This document shows, one piece after another, positions 33,010 through 41,296 of a stretch of DNA of 64,000 nucleotides. The translations under genes and the position numbers were made by a program. The notes under the pieces are model-generated. The model ran no database searches. It was not told the DNA's origin and worked only from the letters and a program-made list of their open reading frames with translations. Origin of the DNA: Ruegeria_C sp040830705 (GTDB lineage Bacteria > Pseudomonadota > Alphaproteobacteria > Rhodobacterales > Rhodobacteraceae); NCBI GenBank assembly GCA_040830705.1, contig JBFOME010000014.1, positions 31,900 through 95,899 of the forward strand. The letters run 5' to 3'. Numbering within the stretch: the stretch's first letter is position 1; every line of letters starts with the position of its first letter.

Positions 33010-34806
33010 ATGCCGAAAGTAAAGCCCGAAGATCTGAGGTCGCGGCAGTGGTTCATGAACCCGGATAATCCCGAGATGACCGCGCTGTATCTAGAGCGCT
33101 ATTTGAACTACGGGCTGACCCAGGAAGAGCTGCAATCTGGCAAGCCAATTATTGCCATTGCCCAGACCGGCAGCGATCTGAGCCCCTGCAACCGGCACCA
33201 TCTTGAGCTGACCAAGCGGGTGCGCGATGGAATCATCGCCGCAGGCGGCACACCGATGGAGATCCCCGTGCATCCCATCCAGGAGACCGGCAAGCGGCCC
33301 ACCGCGATGCTGGACCGCAACCTGGCCTATCTGTCGCTGGTCGAGACGCTCTTTGGGTATCCGATCGACGGGGTCGTCCTGAATATCGGCTGTGACAAGA
33401 CGACACCCGCATTGCTTATGGCGGCGGCAACGGTCAACGTGCCTGCCATCGCCCTCAGCGTCGGGCCTATGCTGAACGGCTGGTATCAGGGCAAGCGCGC
33501 CGGGTCGGGCACGGTGATCTGGAAAGCCCGCGAATTGCTGGCCGCTGGTGAGATCGACGACAAAGAGTTCATGGAGATCGCAGCCGCCTCGGCCCCTTCG
33601 GTGGGCTATTGCAATACGATGGGCACCGCGACCACGATGAACTCGCTGGCCGAAGCGCTGGGGATGCAGCTGCCCGGCTCGGCAGCAATCCCGGCACCTT
33701 ATCGCGAGCGCGGCCAGATCAGTTATGAGACGGGCAAACGCATCGTCGATATGGTCTGGGACGATCTGCGCCCCAGCGACATCATGACTCGCGCAGCCTT
33801 TGAGAATGCCATCGTGATCAACTCGGCCATCGGCGGATCGACCAACGCCCCCATCCATCTAAACGGCATCGCCCGGCATCTGGGCGTGCCGCTGGACAAT
33901 GACGACTGGCAAACGCTCGGGCATCAAGTGCCGCTGCTGGTCAACCTGCAACCGGCCGGAACCTATCTGGGCGAAGATTACTACCGCGCCGGTGGCCTAC
34001 CGGCCGTGATCAATGAGTTACTAACAGCCGGTCTGCTGCCACATCCCGAGGCGATCACCGCAAATGGCCAAAGCATGAAAGACAATTGCGAAGGCGCACA
34101 ATCAGAGAATGCCGACGTAATCCGACCGCTTGCACAGGCGCTGACCTCGGCTGCGGGGTTCATCAACCTCAAAGGCAATCTCTTTGACAGTGCGATCCTG
34201 AAAACCAGCGTGATCAGCGCGGATTTCCGCAAACGTTACCTGTCGAACCCCGATGATCCGAACGCCTTTGAAGGACGCGCGGTTGTCTTTGACGGGCGGG
34301 AAGATTTTCACAACCGCATCGACGACCCAAGCGAGGCCATTGATGAAAGTTGTATCCTATTCATGCGCGGCGCGGGCCCCAAAGGCTATCCGGGCGGAGC
34401 CGAGGTGGTGAACATGCGCCCGCCCTCTTACCTGCTGAAACGCGGGATTGAGGCGCTGCCTTGCGTCGGTGACGGGCGGCAATCGGGCACCTCGGGGTCC
34501 CCCTCCATTCTCAACGCCTCGCCCGAGGCGGCGGATGGCGGTGGGCTGGCTCTGCTGCGCAACGGCGACCGGGTGCGGTTCGATCTGAACAAAGGGACCG
34601 CAGATATCCTGATCGACGATGCCGAGTTGGAGGCACGAAAGGCCGAATTGGAGGCGCAGGGCGGCTTTCCCATTCCAGATAGCCAATCGCCATGGCAGCA
34701 GTATTTCCGCGAGTTGGTGCAACCTTTCGACAAGGGCATGGTCTTGCGCGACGCGCCGAATTATCGCGACATTTCCCGCAAATCGCTGCCGCGCGACAAT
34801 CACTGA
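33010..34806 (+). CDS. IlvD/Edd-family sugar-acid dehydratase (xylonate dehydratase-like)
   Basis: 598 residues. The ATG at 33010 follows GAGAGGAAA; the frame is open far upstream but only by chance. Fe-S cysteines fit C60 (SDLSPCN), C128 (NIGCDKTT) and C201 (GYCNTMG). SGTSGSPSILNASPEAADGG near the C-terminus is typical of the sugar-acid branch rather than of branched-chain biosynthesis. Members dehydrate xylonate, arabinonate or similar aldonates to 2-keto-3-deoxy acids. It would feed the KduD-like SDR and alcohol dehydrogenase of the same cluster, and the operator in front links it to the GntR protein. Confidence 0.88.
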   Translation: MPKVKPEDLRSRQWFMNPDNPEMTALYLERYLNYGLTQEELQSGKPIIAIAQTGSDLSPCNRHHLELTKRVRDGIIAAGGTPMEIPVHPIQETGKRPTAMLDRNLAYLSLVETLFGYPIDGVVLNIGCDKTTPALLMAAATVNVPAIALSVGPMLNGWYQGKRAGSGTVIWKARELLAAGEIDDKEFMEIAAASAPSVGYCNTMGTATTMNSLAEALGMQLPGSAAIPAPYRERGQISYETGKRIVDMVWDDLRPSDIMTRAAFENAIVINSAIGGSTNAPIHLNGIARHLGVPLDNDDWQTLGHQVPLLVNLQPAGTYLGEDYYRAGGLPAVINELLTAGLLPHPEAITANGQSMKDNCEGAQSENADVIRPLAQALTSAAGFINLKGNLFDSAILKTSVISADFRKRYLSNPDDPNAFEGRAVVFDGREDFHNRIDDPSEAIDESCILFMRGAGPKGYPGGAEVVNMRPPSYLLKRGIEALPCVGDGRQSGTSGSPSILNASPEAADGGGLALLRNGDRVRFDLNKGTADILIDDAELEARKAELEAQGGFPIPDSQSPWQQYFRELVQPFDKGMVLRDAPNYRDISRKSLPRDNH

Positions 34807-35171
34807 GCGTTAGGCAAACACTGTATTTTCCAGAAGTTCGCCCAGCACCGAGATAAGCGCCACGCCTGTCCCGGTGGCTGGGGCAAGTGCGCTAGCTGTG
34901 TGGCGACCGACCATCGGACGGCGCACGGTGCATTACGTTCTAGCGAGACATTCACGCGTTTGGTCACCAAAGCGGTGCGCCAATTTGTTGCGCAGGGCTT
35001 GCCGTCGTCATGAACCGCCGTTCGGCCCGGCAACACTGACGCTCTGACCAATCTCCACTTTGCACGCTGCGCAAGTTTTTTTCCTACGCCATGCATCCGT
35101 TTCGTCGCCACGCCCGATTTAGTTGGTGAAGCACGCGATTGAGGCTTCGTTTTATCAGTAGGAGATTTTGA
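34807..35171. other. 365-base stretch without a recognisable gene
   Basis: No convincing reading frame. It contains the palindrome TTTGGTCACCAAA at 34959-34971, whose half-sites equal those of the cluster operators but with a 1-base spacer instead of 3. The right end (GTAGGAG at 35159-35165) is the ribosome site of the next gene. Composition is mixed. Confidence 0.5.
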
Positions 35172-36128
35172 ATGCCCAACATTAAGCAATCTGGATTACC
35201 ACCAACATTCTTGACCTTTGCCGCCCAGACCGAACGGTTCGCGAATGCGGCAAAATTGCTGCCGTTCGAGGATGACAGCGACATTGGCCTGTCAACGGCG
35301 CTCGACAAGCTGAGCACCGCTGTGAAGTCCCTGAATGGCAGGCTTGGAACCCCGGCCAAACCCGGCGACGCCGATATTGGCAAGTTGGGCACACGCCTGG
35401 CGCCTGCGGTCGACACGCTTGAAACGTTGGTCGATGTCTTTTGTCACGATGCCGAAAGCGGCGCGACCTCGCTTCCAGACCTGGATGACATGGCGGTGTT
35501 CTCGGGGTTGCTCGGGCAAAGCCAGGACACGCTGCTCCGTGTGGCAGAGCTGATGCCTGCCGCGTTGCAGCTGCGTCCAACGCCCGAACGGGCGGAACTG
35601 GTCGAATGCCTGACCTCGTTCGGCATCCCGCTTGCCGAGGTCGGGCTGCATCCGCCGACAATGATCAAGATTATCGTCATCCTTGTGACGGTGATCGTGT
35701 TCCTGAGCCGCCGCGACACTGAATTCCTGGTGATCACGATCGTGAACGTCCTGGTTTTGATCGACCGTCGGGGTCAGGGCGGTTTCAAGCTTCCCGGCGG
35801 CGGCTCGTCTCAACCCGGAACACCCCCGATGGGTCCGTTCACGACACCGCCCGCGCCGCCAGTACCGCCGGTACCGCCTGCGCCACCAGCTGATCCCTGC
35901 GCCGCGCTTGGTGTCCGAAACTTCATCATCGGGGGAAGCGGCGCGACCGAGCAGCTGGCGATGAGCAACGCGCTCGCCAATGCCAAGATCGAGGCACAAA
36001 GGCGCTGCGACCCCAATTGCCGCGCGCGGATCGTTGGCATGACCAATGAACGCGCGACCCTGATCGGTGATGCGGTCAATCCGTTCCGCACGGCGCGCAG
36101 GTTCCTGTTCCGGTGCGAAAAGCCCTAA
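35172..36128 (+). CDS. Membrane protein of unknown function with proline-rich linker and Cys-containing C-terminal domain
   Basis: 318 residues; I do not recognise the family. Four parts are visible. Residues 1-160 are soluble and largely helical. Two closely spaced hydrophobic segments (about 163-178 and 184-197) are split by SRRDTE, like a membrane hairpin. A Gly/Pro-rich linker (207-242) contains PPAPPVPPVPPAPP. A C-terminal domain (243-318) has C243, C279, C283 and C315, able to form two disulfides. The last domain recalls periplasmic peptidoglycan-associated or secretin-like modules only loosely. The ribosome site is good. The ECF sigma gene starts 105 bases later on the same strand. Confidence 0.7.
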   Translation: MPNIKQSGLPPTFLTFAAQTERFANAAKLLPFEDDSDIGLSTALDKLSTAVKSLNGRLGTPAKPGDADIGKLGTRLAPAVDTLETLVDVFCHDAESGATSLPDLDDMAVFSGLLGQSQDTLLRVAELMPAALQLRPTPERAELVECLTSFGIPLAEVGLHPPTMIKIIVILVTVIVFLSRRDTEFLVITIVNVLVLIDRRGQGGFKLPGGGSSQPGTPPMGPFTTPPAPPVPPVPPAPPADPCAALGVRNFIIGGSGATEQLAMSNALANAKIEAQRRCDPNCRARIVGMTNERATLIGDAVNPFRTARRFLFRCEKP

Positions 36129-36232
36129 ACCGGGCGCGTTCTCCGCATTCCGGCTCGCTGCCGGGATGCGGTCATCAAGCTGGCCAAATTGCCGGAATTC
36201 ACCTACCATTCCGGCAGCGACCGGAGACCGGA

Positions 36233-36775
36233 ATGGGCCAGCTTGTGCACCGCGAAGAGCCATCGCTCGAAGACCTTCTCAGCCTGACATCCACCGGGGA
36301 CAAGGCCGCTTTCAAGGCGCTTTACGATCAAACTGCGGGACGCCAGCTGGTGATCGCCCGGCGCATAGTGGGGCGCGACGACCTGGCCGAGGAAGCCGTG
36401 CATGATGCGTATGTCTCGATCTGGCATAGCGCGCAGCACTTTCGCGCCGGGGCCGGTTCGGCTATGGGCTGGATCTGCACCATCACCCGGCGGCGGGCCA
36501 TCGACAGGCTGCGGGCCAGTCCCTGGCTGCACCGAGAAGTCGCCACGCTGCCCGAAGAGGCAACCCCGGCCCAGGCAACCGGCTCGGAAGACAGGCTGGC
36601 CCTGGAACAATGCCTGGGCGAACTCGCGCCCCATGTCCGAACCGCCATTCGCCTCGCCTATCTCTATGGAATGACCCACAGTGAGTTGAGCCAAAGGCTC
36701 GACCTGCCGCTGGGGACATTGAAAAGCCAGCTAAGGCGTGGCTTGATTGCACTGAAGGAATGCCTGACCAGATGA
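36233..36775 (+). CDS. ECF-type RNA polymerase sigma factor (sigma70 family)
   Basis: 180 residues. Region 2 (AAFKALYDQTAGRQLVIARRIVGRDDLAEEAVHDAYVSIWHSAQHF, then GWICTITRRRAIDRLR) and region 4 (LAPHVRTAIRLAYLYGMTHSELSQRLDLPLGTLKSQLRRGLIALKECL) are complete, and region 3 is absent, as in ECF sigma factors. The ATG at 36233 is preceded by GGAGACCGG. It overlaps the cupin anti-sigma gene by ATGA, the standard sigma/anti-sigma arrangement. Related pairs respond to singlet oxygen or organic peroxide. Confidence 0.9.
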   Translation: MGQLVHREEPSLEDLLSLTSTGDKAAFKALYDQTAGRQLVIARRIVGRDDLAEEAVHDAYVSIWHSAQHFRAGAGSAMGWICTITRRRAIDRLRASPWLHREVATLPEEATPAQATGSEDRLALEQCLGELAPHVRTAIRLAYLYGMTHSELSQRLDLPLGTLKSQLRRGLIALKECLTR

Positions 36776-37293
36776 GTGACCGCGAAACAAAACCCGATGG
36801 TGCGAAAGAGCCGGACGCTGCCCTGCGGTTTCTCGGACTGGAGGATGCCGACCATGGCCCGGATGCCTCTGCCGATCCGGAAGCTCTCGCCTGGGCCGAT
36901 CGATTTCTGGCGCTCGAAACCGGGGACGCCCCGCCACCGCCCGCATCGCTGTGGGCGTCAATTGCGGATCAAGTTGATGTCGCGCCGGGCATACGCACGG
37001 TTCGCCCCGAGGATGGCATCTGGGAAACCCTCGGCAACGGCCTGCGCCGCAAGATCGTGCATGTGGATGCAGGTGCCGAGCGGGCGGGCTATTTTCTGGA
37101 ACTCGAAGCGGGCAGCCAATTGCCGGAACACGCCCATGCCGCGGACGAGCATTGCGTGGTGCTGAAGGGCACTCTCAAGATCGGCTCACAGCTGTTTGGG
37201 GCCGGAGCCTATCAGTTTGCGAAGCGCGGCCACCCGCACCCGCCGGTCACCGCCGAAACCCCCGCTTTGGTCTTCATTTACGGGCCAACCTGA
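36772..37293 (+). CDS. Cupin-domain anti-sigma factor (ChrR-like)
   Basis: 173 residues. The C-terminal half is a ChrR-type cupin (GLRRKIVHVDAGAERAGYFLELEAGSQLPEHAHAADEHCVVLKGTLKIG) with HAHAADEH as candidate metal ligands. The N-terminal third (RFLGLEDADHGPDASADPEALAWADRFLALETGDAPPPPASLWASIADQV) should bind the sigma factor but has no His-x3-Cys-x2-Cys zinc motif, which classical ChrR anti-sigma domains have. It looks more like the helical start of RskA-type factors, ending with an APPPxxLW-like linker. I chose ATG 36772 for the ATGA overlap and AAGGA upstream. Confidence 0.8.
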   Translation: MSDRETKPDGAKEPDAALRFLGLEDADHGPDASADPEALAWADRFLALETGDAPPPPASLWASIADQVDVAPGIRTVRPEDGIWETLGNGLRRKIVHVDAGAERAGYFLELEAGSQLPEHAHAADEHCVVLKGTLKIGSQLFGAGAYQFAKRGHPHPPVTAETPALVFIYGPT

Positions 37294-37321
37294 AAACGTC
37301 TGGCCAAACCGATGGCCTGCC

Positions 37322-38617
37322 TCACAGCCTGTCGCGCAAGCCATACCACAGCATCGCCAGGATCAGCAGCGGCGAGCGCAGCGCCGTGCCGCCGGGAAAG
37401 CGGGGGGATGGGACCTGCGCCATCAGATCAAACCGCTCGGCCTGACCCGCAATGGCCTCGGCGGCGATCTGGCCCGAGAGTGTGCCCATCGCCACCCCGT
37501 GGCCCGAGAAACCCGACAGCGATAGCACATTGCCGGCCAGCCGCGCAAAATGCGGCATCCGGTTCATGGTGATGGCCAGCGTGCCGCCCCAGGCATAGTC
37601 GATCCTTGTGTCACGCAATTGTGGAAATATCTCCAACATCGGCTTGCGCACTTTTGCGGCAATATCTCGGGGGAAACGATACCCATAGCTCTCGCCGCCG
37701 CCAAAGAGCAGCCGGTGATCCTCGGAGAAACGGAAATAGTTCACCACGAACTTGCTATCGGCAACGGCGAGATTGTCGCGGACCAGCTCTTCCTGCTGTT
37801 CCGGCGTCATGGGTTCCGTGGCCAGGATATAGTTGTTGATCGGCATGACCCGCGCGGCCACGTCGCGCTGCAGATCGCCCAGATATCCGTTGCAGCCCAA
37901 CACGACGTAGCGCGCCGAAATGGTGGCATCCGCCGTCCTTAGCTGGGACGGGTCGCCCGTATCCAACGAGGTAACTTTGGACCGTTCGAATATCCGCACA
38001 CCTGACAACACCGCCAGCCGCGCCAATCCAAATGCAAATTGCAATGGATGGATATGCCCTGACCCCATGTCGATCATGCCGCCGTGATAGATGGGCGAAT
38101 TCACCAGATGGCAGCACTCATCGGCGTCCAAAGGCCGGATTTTTTCATAATTGTACTCGCTATTGAGCTTGTCGACGTAGTCCCAGCTATCAGACACATC
38201 GCGCGCGCGGTTATCCGCATAAATGATCCCGTCATGGAACGGCATGTCCAGTTCGGCGCACAACTTGCGCACCAGATCGACCGATTGCATAGCGATTTGC
38301 CACAGCGCGCGCGCATGGGGTCTGCCGAGCATCTTTTCCAGCGCGTCCTGCTCTAGCCGCTGCCCCTGCCCCACCTGCCCGCCATTGCGGCCCGACGCGC
38401 CAAAGCCCACGCGCTGCGCCTCCAGCAGTATCACATCATAGCCGCGCCGGACCAGGTGCAGAGCGGTCGAGAGGCCGGTAAAACCGCCACCCACCACGCA
38501 AACATCGCAGGTCAACGCCCCCCGCGAGGGCGCGAAGGGATCGAGCGGTCGGGCTGTCGCCGTGTAATAGGAGGCCGGGTATTCCCCGGGCTGGTCATTT
38601 GCGGTCAGCAGGTCCAC
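37322..38617 (-). CDS. FAD-dependent oxidoreductase, gamma-glutamylputrescine oxidase (PuuB)-like
   Basis: 431 residues, DAO superfamily. CDVCVVGGGFTGLSTALHLVRRGYDVILLEA binds FAD, FGASGRNGGQVGQGQ follows, and C-terminal YAWGGTLAITMNRMPHF and LSLSGFSGHGVAMG complete the fold. The overall pattern is that of PuuB-like enzymes, which oxidise gamma-glutamylputrescine or related amines to aldehydes and produce H2O2. It follows the aminotransferase gene by 4 bases, giving two alternative routes to deaminate putrescine. It is not closely similar to the TauY-like protein at 16476 outside the FAD motifs. Confidence 0.8.
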   Translation of the reverse strand: MDLLTANDQPGEYPASYYTATARPLDPFAPSRGALTCDVCVVGGGFTGLSTALHLVRRGYDVILLEAQRVGFGASGRNGGQVGQGQRLEQDALEKMLGRPHARALWQIAMQSVDLVRKLCAELDMPFHDGIIYADNRARDVSDSWDYVDKLNSEYNYEKIRPLDADECCHLVNSPIYHGGMIDMGSGHIHPLQFAFGLARLAVLSGVRIFERSKVTSLDTGDPSQLRTADATISARYVVLGCNGYLGDLQRDVAARVMPINNYILATEPMTPEQQEELVRDNLAVADSKFVVNYFRFSEDHRLLFGGGESYGYRFPRDIAAKVRKPMLEIFPQLRDTRIDYAWGGTLAITMNRMPHFARLAGNVLSLSGFSGHGVAMGTLSGQIAAEAIAGQAERFDLMAQVPSPRFPGGTALRSPLLILAMLWYGLRDRL

Positions 38618-38621
38618 CCGC

Positions 38622-40016
38622 TCAGGCCGCCTGGTTCAGGCCGTCGGCCTCCAGCCGTGTCAGGCATTCGTCCAGCGACAAGCGGGCGCGCGCGATCAGG
38701 ATGTCAATCTCTTCCGGTGTAATCACCAGCGGCGGCGCTATGATCATTCGATCGCCCACATGACGCATGATCACGTTATTGGCAAAGCAGCGGTCGCGGC
38801 AGATATGACCCACTGTGCCGGGCTCCGATGCAAAGGGCGCGCGGCGGGCCTTGTCCGGCGTCAGCGCGACCGAGGCCATCATGCCCGCAATTTTTGCCTC
38901 ACCCACCAACGGGTGATCCAGCAGCGCTTCCCATTTCTCTTTCAGGTAGGGCGCGGCAACGGTTTGGACGTGACCGATGACGTCCTCTTCCTGCAAGATA
39001 CGAAGGTTCTCCAGCGCTACAGCCGCTGCAACGGGGTGGCCGGAATAGGTGTAACCGTGGTTGAACTCGGTCCCTGCAAGCACCTGCGCGATCTCATCCG
39101 TCACAACCGAGGCCCCGATTGGCTGGTAGCCCGAGCTCAGCCCCTTGGCGAGCGTCATGATATCCGGATCGATCCCGAAGCTCTGCGAGCCGAACCAATT
39201 GCCGGTGCGGCCAAAACCGCAGATCACCTCATCGGCAATGAGCAGGATGCCGTATTTGTTGCAGATGCGCTGAACCTCCGGCCAGTAGGTCTCGGGCGGA
39301 ATGATCACGCCGCCAGCGCCCTGCACCGGTTCACCAATAAAGGCGGCAACCTTGTCCGGCCCGACCTCCTTGATCTTGGCCTCCAATTGCCGCGCGCGTT
39401 CCAGCCCGAAGTCCTCGGGCGTCATATCGCCGCCCTCGGCCCACCAGTTGGGCTGGTCAATGAATTCAATGCCCGGGATCGGCAACCCGCCCTGCCCGTG
39501 CATCCCCTTCATCCCGCCAAGGCTGGTGCCGCCAATGGTCGAGCCGTGATAGGCGTTCCAGCGCGAAATGATCACGTTGCGCTCGGGCTGGCCCTTCTCG
39601 GCCCAATAGGTACGCACCAGACGGATATTGGTGTCATTGGCGTCTGACCCGCCAGTCGAGAAAAACACATGGTTCAGATCGCCCGGTGCAAGCTCTGCGA
39701 GTTTCTGAGCCAGCATCAGCGCGGGCGCATGGGTGGTCTGAAAGAACGTGTTGTAATAGGGCAGTTCGCGCATCTGCCGCGCGGCCACATCCGCCAGTTC
39801 ATCGCGCCCATAGCCGATATTGACACACCAGAGACCTGCCATGCCGTCGATGATTTCATTACCATCACTGTCAGTCAGCCAAACCCCTTTCGCGCTCTTG
39901 ATCACGCGCGCGCCTTTCCGGCCCAGATCCTGGTTGTGGGAAAACGGATGCAAGTGATGCGCCGCGTCCAGCGCTTGCAGCTCCGCAGTGGGCAGGTGGT
40001 TTGCCAGTGTCGTCAT
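38622..40016 (-). CDS. PLP-dependent class III aminotransferase, putrescine-pyruvate type (SpuC-like)
   Basis: 464 residues, fold type I aminotransferase. The PLP lysine is K291 (TLAKGLSSGYQP) with D262 (ADEVICGFGRTG) for the pyridine nitrogen; HVFFSTGGSDANDTNIRLVRTYW and RWNAYHGSTIGGTSL are conserved in omega-aminotransferases. SpuC-like members convert putrescine plus pyruvate to 4-aminobutanal plus alanine. Pairing with the PuuB-like oxidase gene supports polyamine catabolism; beta-alanine or taurine as donors are alternatives. It is first in the two-gene operon. Confidence 0.85.
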   Translation of the reverse strand: MTTLANHLPTAELQALDAAHHLHPFSHNQDLGRKGARVIKSAKGVWLTDSDGNEIIDGMAGLWCVNIGYGRDELADVAARQMRELPYYNTFFQTTHAPALMLAQKLAELAPGDLNHVFFSTGGSDANDTNIRLVRTYWAEKGQPERNVIISRWNAYHGSTIGGTSLGGMKGMHGQGGLPIPGIEFIDQPNWWAEGGDMTPEDFGLERARQLEAKIKEVGPDKVAAFIGEPVQGAGGVIIPPETYWPEVQRICNKYGILLIADEVICGFGRTGNWFGSQSFGIDPDIMTLAKGLSSGYQPIGASVVTDEIAQVLAGTEFNHGYTYSGHPVAAAVALENLRILQEEDVIGHVQTVAAPYLKEKWEALLDHPLVGEAKIAGMMASVALTPDKARRAPFASEPGTVGHICRDRCFANNVIMRHVGDRMIIAPPLVITPEEIDILIARARLSLDECLTRLEADGLNQAA

Positions 40017-40336
40017 ATCAGATCTCTTGAACCGGTCGTTTCGTCAGAGTGTGGTATGAGGCCGTCGCAGGTACAAGCATGATCCCGCACCGATACCATA
40101 GGTGACTGATACGTCACCGCCTGATCTCACCGGATCAACGCCTTAACCTGCCTGGGAATCGCTAGATGTTCTGAGCGTTTCCGCGGCTCATCCATGGGTG
40201 GTATTGCCTTTTGGAACGTCGCGGCGGCCCCGCGGGTCGGCGCAGAATTAAGTTTGCCCGAGAAAGAACTTGAGAATTTGCGCACCTGACCCGATAGTCC
40301 AAGAGGATCAGTGACATAGTAAGGCGGGTAAGCGTG
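40017..40336. other. 320-base divergent spacer between polyamine catabolism and cyo operons
   Basis: No gene is recognised. It should hold two divergent promoters. An inverted repeat GGTGAC (40101-40106) / GTCACC (40113-40118), about 85 bases upstream of the aminotransferase start, is a candidate operator. The cyoA side has AAGGCGGG at 40321-40328 as a modest ribosome site. Confidence 0.5.
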
Positions 40337-41296
40337 ATGAAATCAGCCCGGCCCTTGATGGCCCTGCCAGTTCTGGTTGTTTCGGCGCTCTTGCTTGCGG
40401 CCACAGCCGCGCTGGCCGACAGCAACAGTTTCATGAACCCGCAAGGCCCGGTGGCCCTGGCCCAGAAAGACCACCTGATCCGCGCCACGGCCCTCATCAT
40501 GATTGCGGTGATCCCGGTCCTGCTGCTGGTGCCCATGATCGTGCTGCGCTACCGGCGGCGTAAGAATTCCTCCGCCGCTTATCGCCCGAAATGGGAGTTT
40601 TCGCCACTGCTGGAAACCACGATGTGGATCGTGCCGGTGCTGATCGTGGCGATCCTGTCGGTCTATCTATGGAAAGCCACCCATCGGCTTGATCCCTATG
40701 CCGCTAACTTCGGCAGCGACCCGGCAGTTGAGGTTCAGGTGGTGGGCCTCGACTGGAAATGGCTGTTCATCTACCCCGAGCTGGGCATCGCCACGGTGGG
40801 CGAGTTGGGGATGCCGGTGGACCGGCAGGTTGCCATGGAACTTACCACCGACACGGTGATGCAGTCTTTCCTGATCGCCGCCCTTGGCGGCCAGATCTAT
40901 GCCATGCCGGGCATGACCACGCAGCTGCACCTGGCGGCAAGTGAACCGGGCCGGATGCAAGGGGAAAACACGCAGTATAACGGGCGCGGCTTTACGGGTC
41001 AGAAATTCGACGCCGTTGTGATGGCAGAGGATGAGTTCCAAAGTTGGGTCGACACGGTGCGCAGCAAGGGCCGCGCGTTGGATGACGACACCTACCGCAT
41101 CCTAGCCCAGCGCACTGACCGGGAGGAGGTTCAAAAAGCGCTCGGTACCGCTGACATGCCCGATACTGCGCTCTACTTCACGCTGCCCGATACAGGGCTC
41201 TTCGACAAGATCGTGCACCGCTATCACACCGGCGCGGCGCTGCCTGACGCTGATCAGCCGGGCACAACAAGCTACGGGCAGGAGGCCACTCAATGA
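40337..41296 (+). CDS. cyoA: Cytochrome bo3-type quinol oxidase subunit II
   Basis: 319 residues. An N-terminal signal-like helix, two further transmembrane helices (about 50-72 and 90-112), then a periplasmic cupredoxin domain (VEVQVVGLDWKWLFIYPELGIATVGELGMPVDRQVAMELTTDTVMQSFLI). The copper A cysteines of cytochrome oxidases are absent, and YNGRGFTGQKFDAVVM is the form seen in quinol oxidases. The C-terminal tail is Asp/Gly-rich. The ATG at 40337 is preferred over a GTG three bases earlier. The stop overlaps the cyoB start by four bases. Confidence 0.9.
   Translation: MKSARPLMALPVLVVSALLLAATAALADSNSFMNPQGPVALAQKDHLIRATALIMIAVIPVLLLVPMIVLRYRRRKNSSAAYRPKWEFSPLLETTMWIVPVLIVAILSVYLWKATHRLDPYAANFGSDPAVEVQVVGLDWKWLFIYPELGIATVGELGMPVDRQVAMELTTDTVMQSFLIAALGGQIYAMPGMTTQLHLAASEPGRMQGENTQYNGRGFTGQKFDAVVMAEDEFQSWVDTVRSKGRALDDDTYRILAQRTDREEVQKALGTADMPDTALYFTLPDTGLFDKIVHRYHTGAALPDADQPGTTSYGQEATQ

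Noticed and set aside
34800..35189. A 129-codon minus-strand frame downstream of the dehydratase gene
   Set aside because: It overlaps the start of the next real gene on the opposite strand and has no family resemblance.
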